DNA of 64,000 bases from an uncultured Collinsella sp. (GCA_900549745.1 URPJ01000002.1:1-64000); one strand, 5' to 3'. Positions 40,432-49,734 are shown, numbered from the stretch's first letter. A program made the numbers and translations. Notes: generated by a model from the sequence alone, not told the origin.

Positions 40432-42792
40432 CTAAGCCAACCCCAGCAACATGCCCGCCGAATGCACGACAAACGCCACGACCCAGGCGACCGTCACCTG
40501 AAACGCGAATACGGCCACGGCATAGCGTGCGCCCAACTCGCTCTTGACGGCGCCGATGGACGCCACGCAAGGCGGGTACAGCAGCGTAAAGACCAGGAAC
40601 ACGTAGGCGGTAAACGGCGAAAACATGGCTGACAGTGCCGCGGGCGACGTTGCGCCCAAAAGCACCGTGAGCGTCGAGATGACGCTCTCCTTGGCAATGA
40701 GCCCCGTGACGAGCGCCGTCGAGGCGCGCCAGTCGCCAAAGCCGAGCGGGGCCAACACCGGCGCGATGATGCTACCCAGACCGGCAAGCAGGCTTTGCGA
40801 CTGGTCGGCGACCACGTTAAAGCGGATGTCGAACGTCTGAAGGAACCAGATGACCACGGTCGCGGCAAAGATAATGGTAAAGGCCTTAGTGATGAAGTCC
40901 TTGGCCTTATCCCATGCCAGCATCACTGTCGTCTTGACGCTCGGCAGGCGGTAATTGGGGAGCTCCATGATAAACGGCACCGGGTCGCCCTTAAATGCCG
41001 TGCGGTTGAGCACCAAAGCCGCGACGCAGCCGACCACGATACCGATCAGATAGAGCGAGACCATGGCGGGAACCGTCGCCTGCGGGAAAAACGCCCCGCA
41101 CAGCAAGCCGTAAACCGGCAGCTTGGCTGAGCAGCTCATAAACGGCGTGAGCATGACCGTCATCTTGCGGTCGTGCTCGGATGGGAGCGTACGGGTCGAC
41201 ATGATAGCCGGCACGGTGCAGCCAAAACCGACGAGCATGGGCACGAAACTGCGGCCCGACAGGCCAAAGCGACGCAACACCTTATCCATGACAAAGGCCA
41301 CGCGCGCCATGTATCCGGAGTCTTCCAGAATGGAGAGGAACAAAAAGAGCACGACGATAATCGGCAGGAAGGTCAGCACACTGCCCACGCCCGTAAGCAC
41401 GCCGTCGACAGCCAGCGAGCGCACCACGTCGTTGGTACCGAACGCCTTGAGGCCCGCATCGGCCGAGGCGATGATGGCAGCGATACCGTCCTCCATGAGT
41501 CCCTGCAACGCCGCGCCGATCACGCCAAACGTCAGCCAAAAGACGAGGCCCATGATCACCAGAAACGCCGGAATGGCTGTGTAACGACCTGTCAGGATGC
41601 GGTCAATCTTGACGGAGCGCACGTGCTCGCGGCTCTCGTGCGGCTTGACGACGCAACGCCCGCACACGTCGCCGATAAAGCTAAAACGCATATCGGCCAG
41701 TGCAGATAGGCGGTCGGTGCCGGCCTCGCCCTCCATCTGGGTGATGATGTGCTCGATAGCGTCGAGCTCATTGCGATCCAGGTGAAGCGCCTCGGTTACC
41801 AGCTCATCGCCCTCGACCAGCTTGGTCGCCGCAAAGCGCACCGGGATGTGCGCCGTCACGGCATGGTCCTCGATCAGGTTAGCAATACCGTGGATGCAGC
41901 GATGCAGCGCACCGCCGTCCGGACCGTCGGGCGCGCAAAAGTCCAGGCGACCAGGGCGCTCGCGGAACCGCGCCACGTGCAGGGCGTGGTCCACCAGCTC
42001 GCCGATGCCCTCGTTGCGGGCAGCGCTAATGGGGACAACGGGCACGCCCAACAGGCTCTCGAGCAAGTTGACGTCTACGGCGCCGCCGTTGGCGGTCACC
42101 TCGTCCATCATGTTGAGCGCGATGACCATAGGACGATCAAGCTCCATGAGCTGCAGTGTCAGGTACAGGTTGCGCTCGATGTTGGTGGCGTCAATGATGT
42201 CGATGATGGCGTCGGGGTTTTCGTCAAGGATGAATTGACGGCTCACGATCTCTTCGCCCGTGTACGGCGACAGCGAATAGATGCCAGGCAGGTCGGTAAC
42301 GCTTGCCTCGGGGTGGTTGCGGATGGTGCCATCTTTGCGGTCGACCGTCACGCCGGGAAAGTTACCGACGTGCTGGTTGGAGCCCGTCAGCTGGTTGAAT
42401 AACGTGGTCTTGCCGCAGTTTTGGTTGCCGGCGAGGGCAAAGTGCAGCGGCGCGCCCTCGGGCACGGCCGTCTTTGCCGCACGGGGCGAATACGTCCCCT
42501 CGCCCAGGGCCGGATGCTCCGTCGTGCCGATTGCGGCGTTAGCGCGCGGACCCGTATCGGTGTCGTGAATACCCACGAGCTCGATGCGAGCGGCATCGTC
42601 CTTGCGCAGTGTCAACTCGTAGCCACGCAGGCGGATCTCGAGCGGATCGCCCATGGGGGCGTACTTCATCATGGTGACTTCGGTGCCCGGCGTTAGACCC
42701 ATGTCCAAAATATGCTGTCGGAGTGCCTGATCGTCCGATGCCACCGATGCGACAACGGCGTCCTTTCCAATCTCGAGTGTATCGAGCTTCAC
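40432..42792 (-). CDS. feoB: Ferrous iron transporter, FeoA-FeoB fusion
   Basis: The protein imports Fe2+ across the cytoplasmic membrane, driven by a G domain. The 786-residue chain has a FeoA-like SH3 domain (about 1-78, with ILDMGLTPGTEV). A G domain follows with the P-loop LAGNQNCGKTTLFNQLTG (about 120), G2/G3 in DLPGIYSLSPY and NMMDE. The membrane part (about 400-786) has the two gate repeats and GFGCTVPAIMSTRTL. The P-loop has Gln where most FeoB have Pro (GNPN). An operator-like GGTTAGCC pair lies upstream. Confidence 0.95.
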   Translation of the reverse strand: MKLDTLEIGKDAVVASVASDDQALRQHILDMGLTPGTEVTMMKYAPMGDPLEIRLRGYELTLRKDDAARIELVGIHDTDTGPRANAAIGTTEHPALGEGTYSPRAAKTAVPEGAPLHFALAGNQNCGKTTLFNQLTGSNQHVGNFPGVTVDRKDGTIRNHPEASVTDLPGIYSLSPYTGEEIVSRQFILDENPDAIIDIIDATNIERNLYLTLQLMELDRPMVIALNMMDEVTANGGAVDVNLLESLLGVPVVPISAARNEGIGELVDHALHVARFRERPGRLDFCAPDGPDGGALHRCIHGIANLIEDHAVTAHIPVRFAATKLVEGDELVTEALHLDRNELDAIEHIITQMEGEAGTDRLSALADMRFSFIGDVCGRCVVKPHESREHVRSVKIDRILTGRYTAIPAFLVIMGLVFWLTFGVIGAALQGLMEDGIAAIIASADAGLKAFGTNDVVRSLAVDGVLTGVGSVLTFLPIIVVLFLFLSILEDSGYMARVAFVMDKVLRRFGLSGRSFVPMLVGFGCTVPAIMSTRTLPSEHDRKMTVMLTPFMSCSAKLPVYGLLCGAFFPQATVPAMVSLYLIGIVVGCVAALVLNRTAFKGDPVPFIMELPNYRLPSVKTTVMLAWDKAKDFITKAFTIIFAATVVIWFLQTFDIRFNVVADQSQSLLAGLGSIIAPVLAPLGFGDWRASTALVTGLIAKESVISTLTVLLGATSPAALSAMFSPFTAYVFLVFTLLYPPCVASIGAVKSELGARYAVAVFAFQVTVAWVVAFVVHSAGMLLGLA

Positions 42793-42842
42793 GTCCGTGT
42801 TCCTCCCCCGGCGCCCACAGGGCGTTGCATTTTGTTTATCTT

Positions 42843-42867
42843 GGCTAACCGTTTGCCATGGCTAACC
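42843..42867 (-). promoter_or_regulatory. Probable iron-dependent (DtxR/IdeR-type) operator of feoAB
   Basis: On the minus strand GGTTAGCC occurs twice, 17 bp apart, each preceded by A-rich bases. GGTTAGCC is the left half of the DtxR/IdeR consensus (TTAGGTTAGCCTAACCTAA); the right half is poorly kept. It lies just downstream of the promoter, as expected for a repressor site. No dtxR gene is in the window. Confidence 0.6.
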
Positions 42868-42879
42868 ATTTAACCACGC

Positions 42880-42909
42880 ATGATAGCGCGAACATACGAC
42901 GATGTTCAA
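42880..42909 (-). promoter_or_regulatory. Promoter of feoAB
   Basis: On the minus strand TTGAAC (42904-42909) and TATCAT (42880-42885) are 18 bp apart, about 90 bases before the start codon and directly above the GGTTAGCC sites. Confidence 0.65.
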
Positions 42910-42990
42910 TCAACAGATTGTTGCAAGGACCGTCCCCAAGTGCCGCATCTGGGCCATAGCAACGCCGATGTCTTGGAACCGACAGCGAAA

Positions 42991-43130
42991 GCCCGCCAGA
43001 GCGAGCAAGGTGCCTTGAAGCGAGGTGGCATTGACCTTCTGGTCATGCCACCGAAGCTGAAAGGCAGATTGCCGCCCTGGCGGGCTTGCAGCGTCAAGTG
43101 GTTACGGCGTTTGGTAAAACGCCGTAACTA
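42991..43130. repeat. Three-hairpin element family B, copy 2, after the esterase gene
   Basis: The outer stem GCCCGCCAG pairs with CTGGCGGGC, the inner hairpin is GGTGGCAT around GACC/GGTC, and the third hairpin GTTACGGCGTTT/AAAACGCCGTAAC (43101-43128) runs into the esterase stop codon. Loop bases match copy 1 at 23988-24127, while the stems have different sequence and still pair. Confidence 0.8.
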
Positions 43131-44030
43131 AAACCCGTGGCGCTCCAGGAAGCGGAAGGCTAGGCGGATCCAGGGACGGACCGCCACCTGCTTGTCCTCG
43201 TTGTCGACCGCGGTGTTGGCGTTGCCGAGCGAAAGGCCGTGACCACCCTGGTCGAAGACGTGCATCTCGCATGCAACGCCCTCCTCGGCCATGCGCTGCG
43301 CAAACGGGTAGACCTGCGCGATCGGCGCCGTCTTGTCGTCGGACACGCCCCACACAAAGGTCGGTGGCATCTGACGCGAAACATGCGTGGTGGGGCAGAT
43401 GTCGGCCAGATGCTCGTCAGTTGCCTCGCCGCCCGTCACCATCGACAGGTAGTCGTTGAGCAAATCGCGTCCCGTCTTGCCGCCCGTCTTGGGCACGCGC
43501 AAGTCAATGCGCGGATCGCGCGTCTGCATGTCGCGCACATAGGCAAAGTCGAGCAATGGATAGCCCAGCACCACGGCATCGGGACGAATGTCGTCCGGAC
43601 GCGCCCCGGCAAGTGCCGCAAAGGGGCCGGTCTTCCACTGTGTTGCCAGCGAGGCGCAAATCATGCCGCCAGCAGAAAAGCCCACGACGCACACGCGCTT
43701 AGGATCGACATGCCACTCGTCGGCGTTGGCGCGCACCGTGGCGACCATCTTGGCAAGATCTGCCTGGGGGTGCGGAAAGCTCACGTCACCCGTAGAACTC
43801 GTGACATAGTTGAGCACAAAGGCCTGGTAGCCGCGATCCAAAAATGCAAACGCCACCGGGTCCTGCTCGTGCGGAGCGATATGCGTAAACCCGCCTCCGC
43901 CGCAGATGATCACCGCGGGGCGGCGGCCATTCGGTTTATCGGGCAGCGGCTCGGCACCCAAATACGTAAACGTCGCCGGATAATCCTCGGTCGGCTCCTC
44001 GCCCCACAGCGCATGGTTCTCGACAATCAT
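43128..44030 (-). CDS. Alpha/beta hydrolase (carbohydrate esterase-like)
   Basis: The protein is probably a cytoplasmic esterase or lipase-like hydrolase. From the start MIVENHALWG (after GGGAG) it has 300 residues. The oxyanion loop is ICGGGGFTHIA (about 42-52), the nucleophile Ser119 is in VVGFSAGGM, and the His is in DQGGHGLSL near the C-terminus. Relatives include acetyl-xylan esterases and BD-FAE. There is no signal peptide. It is probably a single-gene unit, with the family B element as its 3' end. Confidence 0.85.
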   Translation of the reverse strand: MIVENHALWGEEPTEDYPATFTYLGAEPLPDKPNGRRPAVIICGGGGFTHIAPHEQDPVAFAFLDRGYQAFVLNYVTSSTGDVSFPHPQADLAKMVATVRANADEWHVDPKRVCVVGFSAGGMICASLATQWKTGPFAALAGARPDDIRPDAVVLGYPLLDFAYVRDMQTRDPRIDLRVPKTGGKTGRDLLNDYLSMVTGGEATDEHLADICPTTHVSRQMPPTFVWGVSDDKTAPIAQVYPFAQRMAEEGVACEMHVFDQGGHGLSLGNANTAVDNEDKQVAVRPWIRLAFRFLERHGF

Positions 44031-44156
44031 ATGTGCTCCCTTCGCGCAAATTATGCGCCCTTGTTTTTCGCCTTCAAGCGTACCCCACTTGAACCCGTGG
44101 CGCAGAAACACTCCGGCAATAAGTTTCCCTTCAACTGATATATCACATAATCCCAG

Positions 44157-44185
44157 TTCAGAGGTATCGTTGAGCAGCGTAGAAT
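44157..44185 (+). promoter_or_regulatory. Possible promoter of the PTS IIA gene
   Basis: TTCAGA (44157-44162) and TAGAAT (44180-44185) are 17 bp apart, about 90 bases before the start codon. The match to consensus is moderate. Confidence 0.45.
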
Positions 44186-44216
44186 AGGGGCGTTGACCAA
44201 GCCGCGAAACACATGT

Positions 44217-44226
44217 GAAACGTTTC
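44217..44226 (+). promoter_or_regulatory. Palindrome GAAACGTTTC in the IIA leader
   Basis: A perfect 10 bp palindrome lies 30 bp downstream of the proposed -10. Its shape is like LacI-family operators (central CG), so a carbon-source regulator is possible. It fails several positions of the CcpA cre consensus. Confidence 0.4.
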
Positions 44227-44273
44227 CGGCAAACCAAACGCGCGATATGCGCCTATTTAAGTTGGAGGCAACT

Positions 44274-44837
44274 ATGGGTCTGCTCGATTCGCTTAAGTCC
44301 ACCTTCACCTCGACCGGCGAGGCGTCCGTTCCGCCCGCAGCAAGCTTCGCTACCCGCGAAGGCGTCATCTATGCCCCCGTCAACGGCGTGCTCGTCAACC
44401 TGGACGAGGTTCCCGACGAGACGATCGCCTCGGGCATGCTTGGCCAGGGCTATGGCATCGAGCCCATTACCGGCACCATCTATGCGCCCGCCAACGGCCG
44501 CATCGGTGCCACCACTGTCACCAACCACTCCATCGGCATGATTACCGAGGACGGTCTTCGCGTGTTTATCCATGTTGGCCTGGGTACCGTGGAAATGAAC
44601 GGCAAGGGTTTTGCCCGCTTTGTCGAGATGGGCGATGTGGTCAAGGCAGGCCAGCCGCTCATCAGCTTCGACCGCGAGGCCATTAAGGCCGCTGGTCACG
44701 AGGACATCGTGACCGTCATCGTCTCCGAGCTCGATCGTCTTAAGAGCATCGACCATGTCGGCGAGTCTGGAACGCTTATCGGCGGCAACCCGCTCGTCAA
44801 GCTTGGCGACCCGCTGCTGGTAGCCAAGACCAAGTAG
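44274..44837 (+). CDS. crr: PTS glucose-type EIIA protein
   Basis: EIIA-Glc passes phosphate from HPr to a sugar-specific EIIB and often regulates carbon use. The start MGLLDSLKSTF follows TTGGAGG. The 187-residue protein has IYAPVNGVLVNLDEVPDE, TNHSIGM and the phosphorylated His in FIHVGLGTVEM. It stands alone with a terminator, as crr-type genes do, and could serve EII complexes without their own IIA, such as the frameshifted EIIC at 8.4-9.6 kb if it had a IIB partner. Confidence 0.88.
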   Translation: MGLLDSLKSTFTSTGEASVPPAASFATREGVIYAPVNGVLVNLDEVPDETIASGMLGQGYGIEPITGTIYAPANGRIGATTVTNHSIGMITEDGLRVFIHVGLGTVEMNGKGFARFVEMGDVVKAGQPLISFDREAIKAAGHEDIVTVIVSELDRLKSIDHVGESGTLIGGNPLVKLGDPLLVAKTK

Positions 44838-44874
44838 CCAGGCCCCGCGCCACACAGCCAAAAGGCACCTCGTC

Positions 44875-44908
44875 AAGCGCCCGCGACCATTTGGCCGCGG
44901 GCGCTTTT
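44875..44908 (+). terminator. Rho-independent terminator after the IIA gene
   Basis: AAGCGCCCGCG pairs with CGCGGGCGCTT, ending in TTTTCG on the plus strand. Confidence 0.85.
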
Positions 44909-45018
44909 CGTTTGAAAAACCATCCCGCCAATGCCTTATCTGTATAGCCCAAATGAGACGAGCTGCTAAAATAACGAACTGTATGGATAACTATCATTCA
45001 ACCGTTATGGGAGGATAC

Positions 45019-46422
45019 GTGAACCGCACCAAAATCGCGCAGCTCTATGCCGATGCCGAGTCGCTCGGCGGCCAAACCGTCACCGTCGCCGGCTGGGTCA
45101 AGTCCGTCCGCGACATGAAGAACTTTGGCTTTGTTACGCTCAACGACGGCAGCTGCTTCCGCGACCTGCAGGTCGTCATGAACCGCGAGGCACTCGACAA
45201 CTACGACGAGATCGCCCATCAAAACGTCTCGGCCGCACTCATTTGCACCGGCACCGTCAAGCTGACCCCCGATGCGCCCCAGCCTTTCGAGCTTTCTGCC
45301 ACCTCCATCGAGGTCGAGGGCACGAGCGCCCCGGATTACCCGCTGCAGAAGAAGCGCGCAACCGTCGAGTTCCTGCGCACCCAGCAGCACCTGCGCCCGC
45401 GCACCAACCTGTTCCGCGCCGTGTTCCGCATCCGCTCTGTCGCGGCTGCCGCCATCCACCGCTTCTTCCAGGAGCAGGGCTTTGTCTACGTCAACACCCC
45501 CATCATCACCACGAGTGACTGCGAGGGCGCCGGCGAGATGTTCCGCGTGACCACGCTCGACCCCAAAAATCCGCCCCTCACCGAGTCCGGCGAGGTCGAC
45601 TGGAGCCAGGACTTCTTTGGCAAGCATGCAAGCCTCACCGTGTCCGGCCAGCTCAATGCCGAGAACTTTGCCATGGCCTTTGGCGACGTGTACACCTTTG
45701 GCCCCACCTTCCGCGCCGAAAACTCCAACACCACGCGCCACGCCGCCGAGTTTTGGATGATCGAGCCCGAGATGGCCTTTGCCGACCTTAACGACTACAT
45801 GGATAACGCTGAGGCCATGCTCAAGTATGTCCTCAAGGACGTCATGGCCACCTGCCCCGACGAGCTCAATATGCTCAACAAGTTTGTGGACAAGGGTCTG
45901 CTCGAACGCCTAGACCATGTCGCCAACTCCGACTTCGCCCGCGTTACCTACACCGAGGCCGTCGAGATCCTGGAGCAGGCAGTCGCCGCCGGTCACAAGT
46001 TTGATTACCCCGTCAGCTGGGGCATCGACCTGCAGACCGAGCACGAGCGCTTCCTGACCGAGGAGCACTTTAAGCGCCCGACCTTCGTAACCGACTACCC
46101 GGCCGAGATCAAGGCCTTCTACATGCGCATGAACGAGGACGGCAAGACCGTCGCCGCCGCCGACTGCCTGGTTCCCGGTATCGGCGAGATCATCGGTGGC
46201 TCCCAGCGCGAGGAGCGCCTGGATCTGCTCGAGGCCCGCATCAAGGACCTGGGTATGAATCCCGAGCAGTACAAGTACTACCTTGACCTGCGCCGCTACG
46301 GTTCCTGCAAGCACGCCGGCTACGGTCTGGGCTTCGAGCGCTTGGTCATGTATCTGACCGGCGTGGGCAACATCCGCGACGTCCTGCCGCACCCGCGCAC
46401 CGTGGGCAACGCCGACTTCTAA
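45019..46422 (+). CDS. asnS: Asparaginyl-tRNA synthetase
   Basis: The enzyme charges tRNA-Asn. I place the start at a GTG (VNRTKIAQLYAD) four bases after GGGAGG, giving 467 residues; an ATG 12 bases earlier overlaps the ribosome site. The OB fold (AGWVKSVRDMKNFGFVTLNDGS) is followed by class II motif 2 (FGPTFRAENSNTTRHAAEFWMIEPEMAF) and motif 3 (GYGLGFERLVMYLTG). FRAENSNT marks AsnRS rather than AspRS. Confidence 0.96.
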   Translation: MNRTKIAQLYADAESLGGQTVTVAGWVKSVRDMKNFGFVTLNDGSCFRDLQVVMNREALDNYDEIAHQNVSAALICTGTVKLTPDAPQPFELSATSIEVEGTSAPDYPLQKKRATVEFLRTQQHLRPRTNLFRAVFRIRSVAAAAIHRFFQEQGFVYVNTPIITTSDCEGAGEMFRVTTLDPKNPPLTESGEVDWSQDFFGKHASLTVSGQLNAENFAMAFGDVYTFGPTFRAENSNTTRHAAEFWMIEPEMAFADLNDYMDNAEAMLKYVLKDVMATCPDELNMLNKFVDKGLLERLDHVANSDFARVTYTEAVEILEQAVAAGHKFDYPVSWGIDLQTEHERFLTEEHFKRPTFVTDYPAEIKAFYMRMNEDGKTVAAADCLVPGIGEIIGGSQREERLDLLEARIKDLGMNPEQYKYYLDLRRYGSCKHAGYGLGFERLVMYLTGVGNIRDVLPHPRTVGNADF

Positions 46423-46468
46423 TCGTCGGACGCTAGCTCGCGTCGCCACACGCCAACGCTCATCGCAT

Positions 46469-46504
46469 AAGCGTCTCTCGACATCGGTCGAGAGACGCTT
46501 TTTT
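46469..46504 (+). terminator. Rho-independent terminator after asnS
   Basis: AAGCGTCTCTCG pairs with CGAGAGACGCTT and is followed by TTTTTT-like sequence. Confidence 0.88.
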
Positions 46505-46680
46505 CAACAGCATCCGTCAAGCTTTTGGCAAGTTTTTGGTCAGTTGAGCAGGGCTGTTGAAAACTCGACCCGCCGTTTGCCGACGACTACCGACCGCCCA
46601 GAGCGCCCTGCGCCCCTGGGAAAGCCCCACGTCCTAGGCTCCATACCGTCGCCACCCAAAACGGAAAGGACGTGGACACC

Positions 46681-47466
46681 ATGACCGAAGCCGCTGTTGA
46701 AACCTACGACACCACGACGAGGGGCGCCGCCTCGATGGCAGCCTATCGCGCCGTTCGCATCCTGCAGCTCTTGAGCGAAAACACCGGCGAGGACAAGGCC
46801 ATGCTTTCCGATGAGTTGATCCGGCGCCTCGCCCATCCCGACGACCCCGCCCGCATGCCCATCTCGGCGGCGCGGCGCAGCATCTACACCGCCATCTCCG
46901 CGCTTCGCCATGCCGGATACGAAATTGAGTACAAACGCGGCGTGGGCTACAAACTTCTTACCCGCCCGCTCACCGACGAAGAGATCATCCGGCTCCACGG
47001 TATGGTCATGCGCAACCGCTCCACGCCTATCGCTATCCGCAAGAGCATGGCGCAGCACTTAGTTGCCATGGCAAGTGCCGACGTTCGCGGCTACCTCGAC
47101 ACACCCGAGCCCGCTCCAAGCGCAGGCAGCAAGGCTACCAAGGCAACGCGCACGCCCATCAAGCGCATCGACACGTGCGAGCTCGTCGAGCAGGCCATCG
47201 ACCACGGAACCACGGTGAGTTTTGATATTTCGAGCGTCACGACACGTGGCGAAACTGAAGTAGCACGGATGACACTCCGCCCCTTTGCCATCAAGCAACG
47301 AGACGGCATCTCGTATTTGCTGGGAACGGTCTATGACGCCCGAGGCGCCGATGACACGCTGCGTACCGTAGAGATCGGCCGCATGAGAAACGTCACCACG
47401 CGTCTCCTCGACGGCAAGAAGCTCTTCGCCGCCCTCGACGAGGAGGACGACGCCTCTGCTGCATAA
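46681..47466 (+). CDS. Putative HTH transcriptional regulator, WYL-like
   Basis: The 261-residue protein probably binds DNA. An N-terminal winged-helix region is suggested by YRAVRILQLLSENTGE...ISAARRSIYTAISALRHAGYEIEYKRGVGYKLL (about residues 20-95), the layout of DeoR/YafY-type regulators. The C-terminal half (from about residue 165) has the beta-rich pattern of ligand-sensing WYL domains (RMTLRPFAIKQRDGISYLLGTVYD), though not the WYL triplet itself. The ATG at 46681 is better placed from GGAAAGGA than the GTG at 46672. It precedes the ABC transporter genes but has no visible operon link. Confidence 0.75.
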   Translation: MTEAAVETYDTTTRGAASMAAYRAVRILQLLSENTGEDKAMLSDELIRRLAHPDDPARMPISAARRSIYTAISALRHAGYEIEYKRGVGYKLLTRPLTDEEIIRLHGMVMRNRSTPIAIRKSMAQHLVAMASADVRGYLDTPEPAPSAGSKATKATRTPIKRIDTCELVEQAIDHGTTVSFDISSVTTRGETEVARMTLRPFAIKQRDGISYLLGTVYDARGADDTLRTVEIGRMRNVTTRLLDGKKLFAALDEEDDASAA

Positions 47467-47535
47467 GAACCTCCGCCGTCCATTCGACTACCCGTACCGC
47501 CCATCCGGTTCTGTATTAAAAAAACCGCCAGGTTA

Positions 47536-47563
47536 TTGTAAAAATGGACATCCGCGCTACTAT
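47536..47563 (+). promoter_or_regulatory. Promoter of the ABC transporter genes
   Basis: TTGTAA (47536-47541) and TACTAT (47558-47563) are 16 bp apart, 65 bases before the substrate-binding protein start. A small dyad TTGCACT/AGTGCA lies in the leader. Confidence 0.55.
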
Positions 47564-47626
47564 AGTTCCACTTGCACTTTGTTTGAGTGCAGTATTTCCA
47601 GCCATTTCTATACTGGGGGTAACGAT

Positions 47627-48607
47627 ATGAAGGACATCACCATCAGCCGTAGGAGCCTTCTGGTCTCTGCTGGCCTGCTCGCGCTCGCTCCGCTCGCCGG
47701 ATGCGGCGGCAACTCTGGTTCCGGCTCTGCTGCCGCCGGTTCCGACTACACCGTCGGCGTTCTGCAGCTCACTGAGCACTCCGCACTCGACGCCGCCAAC
47801 GACGGCTTTGTCAAGGCCATCAAGAAGAGCGGTCTCAAGGTCAAGATCGATCAGAAGAACGCCCAGAACGACCAGTCTACGTGTAAGTCCATCGCCGACA
47901 AGTTCGTGGGCGATGGCGTCGACCTGATCTATGCCATCGCTACGCCCGCCGCGCAGGCCGCCGCCGGTGCCACGGCCGATATCCCCATCGTGGGTTGCGC
48001 CATCACCGACTACGCTGCCTCCGGCCTGGTCCAGGACAACGACAAGCCCGGCACCAACGTCACCGGTGCCTCCGACCTCACCCCGGTCGCCGAGCAGCTC
48101 GAGATGATGCAGAAGGTCCTGCCCGACGTAAAGAAGATCGGCCTGCTCTACTGCACCGCCGAGTCCAACTCCGACGTCCAGATCAAGGCCGCCAAGAAGG
48201 AACTCGACAAGCTGGGCCTGGAGTACACCGATTTCACAGTCTCGAGCTCCAACGAGATTCAGTCCGTCGTCGAGTCTGCCGTGGGCAAGGTCGACGCGCT
48301 GTACTCCCCCACCGACAACACCATCGCCGCGGGTGCCTCGCAGGTCGGCCAGATCTGCAAGGAAAACAAGCTTCCCTTCGTGACTGGCGAGGAGGGTATG
48401 TGCATGGCCGGCGGCCTGTTCACCCTCTCCATCAATTACGAGGACCTGGGCTACGCCGCGGGCGAGATGGCCGTTAAGATCCTGAAAGGCGAGGCCAAGC
48501 CCGAAGACATGCCGATCAAACACCTCTCGAGCAAGGACCTGGTCGTCGTCAAGAACGACGAGATGGCCGAGGCTCTGGGCATCGACCTCTCCGCTCTGGA
48601 CGCGTAA
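47627..48607 (+). CDS. ABC transporter substrate-binding lipoprotein (TrpX-like family)
   Basis: This is an extracellular lipid-anchored binding protein. The signal peptide ISRRSLLVSAGLLALAPLAGC ends in the lipobox LAGC (Cys about residue 25), followed by a Gly/Ser linker. The mature part matches the periplasmic-binding fold of the COG2984 family: VGVLQLTEHSALDAANDGF, NVTGASDLTPVAEQLEMM and GLLYCTAESNSDVQIKAAKKE. Relatives bind tryptophan, tyrosine or other small molecules; the ligand is not decidable. Permease and ATPase genes follow. Confidence 0.88.
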   Translation: MKDITISRRSLLVSAGLLALAPLAGCGGNSGSGSAAAGSDYTVGVLQLTEHSALDAANDGFVKAIKKSGLKVKIDQKNAQNDQSTCKSIADKFVGDGVDLIYAIATPAAQAAAGATADIPIVGCAITDYAASGLVQDNDKPGTNVTGASDLTPVAEQLEMMQKVLPDVKKIGLLYCTAESNSDVQIKAAKKELDKLGLEYTDFTVSSSNEIQSVVESAVGKVDALYSPTDNTIAAGASQVGQICKENKLPFVTGEEGMCMAGGLFTLSINYEDLGYAAGEMAVKILKGEAKPEDMPIKHLSSKDLVVVKNDEMAEALGIDLSALDA

Positions 48608-48674
48608 TGCCATACGCGGCATGCGTCTAGAGCCCGTGCTCGCGCTTTAGCCGCGTTATTCAATATCTGAGCCA

Positions 48675-48712
48675 CAGGGGCGGGCGCTGTAGACCGGCGT
48701 CCGCCCTGCTTG
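48675..48712 (+). terminator. Weak terminator-like hairpin in the ABC locus
   Basis: CAGGGGCGGGCGC pairs imperfectly with GCGTCCGCCCTG, then TGCTTGTTTC follows. In the 203-base gap between binding protein and permease genes it may lower downstream expression, a common arrangement when much binding protein is needed. Confidence 0.5.
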
Positions 48713-48810
48713 TTTCAGGTAAAACAAAACGTCTGTCCGCAGCTCTTCTATGCATTGTTACCGCTATTATGGTGAATCACGTGTCCACCCTATCCTAGGA
48801 GGTATGAAGC

Positions 48811-49734
48811 ATGCTCATTGCATTGCAGGGCGCCGTTTCGCAGGGCGTCCTCTGGGGCATTATGGTGCTTGGCGTGTTTATCACGTTCCGCCTGCTCGAC
48901 ATTCCCGATATGACCTGCGACGGCAGCTTTGCCCTCGGCGGCTGCGTCTGCGCTGTGCTCATCGTCAATAACAACGTCGACCCGCTGCTCGCCGTGCTGG
49001 CCGGTATGTGCGCCGGCGCCATCGCGGGTGCCGTCACGGGCATTTTGACCACCGTCTTCGAGATTCCCGCGATCCTCGCCGGAATCCTCACCCAGATCAG
49101 CCTGTGGTCCATCAACCTGCGCATCATGGGCAAGTCCAATACGCCCATTCTTGCCAAGGGCACCGTGTTCTCGGCCGTCAGCAATATGACCGGTCTGCCG
49201 CAGTCCACCGTTGCCATCATCTTGGGCATCCTGCTCGCCGTGGCTATCGTTGCCATCCTGTATTGGTTCTTTGGCACCGAGATCGGCTCGGCGCTGCGCG
49301 CCACCGGCAACAACGAGTACATGATCCGCGCTCTGGGCGTCAACACCAACTCCACCAAGATGATCGCCCTCGTGCTCTCCAACGCCCTCATCGGCCTTTC
49401 GGGCGCGCTCATCTGCCAGAGCCAGAAGTATGCCGACATTGGTATGGGCACCGGTGCCATCGTTATCGGTCTTGCCGCCATTGTTATCGGTGAGGTGCTC
49501 GGCCGTCTGCTGCCCGGCGGCCTCACGCAGTTTAGCGTCCGTCTTGCCTCCGCCGTCTTTGGCTCCGTGGTGTACTTCCTTATCCGCGCCATCGTGCTGC
49601 AGTTGGGCATGGACGCCAACGACATGAAGCTGCTCTCCGCCGTGATTGTCGCTGTGGCCCTGTGCGTGCCCGTGGTTTGGGAGCGCTATAAGCTCCGCAG
49701 CTCCTACACGAAGGGGGATGAGGCAGATGCTTAA
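48811..49734 (+). CDS. ABC transporter permease (COG4120 type)
   Basis: This is the membrane subunit for the preceding binding protein. The 307-residue hydrophobic protein has about eight predicted helices. It has the family features GVFITFRLLDIPDMTCDGSFALGG near the N-terminus and GSALRATGNNEYMIRALGVNTNSTKM in the cytoplasmic coupling loop. TAGGAGG precedes the ATG. Its stop overlaps the ATPase start. Confidence 0.9.
   Translation: MLIALQGAVSQGVLWGIMVLGVFITFRLLDIPDMTCDGSFALGGCVCAVLIVNNNVDPLLAVLAGMCAGAIAGAVTGILTTVFEIPAILAGILTQISLWSINLRIMGKSNTPILAKGTVFSAVSNMTGLPQSTVAIILGILLAVAIVAILYWFFGTEIGSALRATGNNEYMIRALGVNTNSTKMIALVLSNALIGLSGALICQSQKYADIGMGTGAIVIGLAAIVIGEVLGRLLPGGLTQFSVRLASAVFGSVVYFLIRAIVLQLGMDANDMKLLSAVIVAVALCVPVVWERYKLRSSYTKGDEADA

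Noticed and set aside
44217..44226. CcpA cre site before the IIA gene
   Set aside because: The palindrome keeps the central pattern but fails the outer TG and CA positions, so only a general LacI-type site is proposed.
44193..44273. N-terminal extension of the IIA protein
   Set aside because: The family begins near MGLLDSL and a good TTGGAGG site precedes that ATG; the upstream part contains the GAAACGTTTC palindrome.
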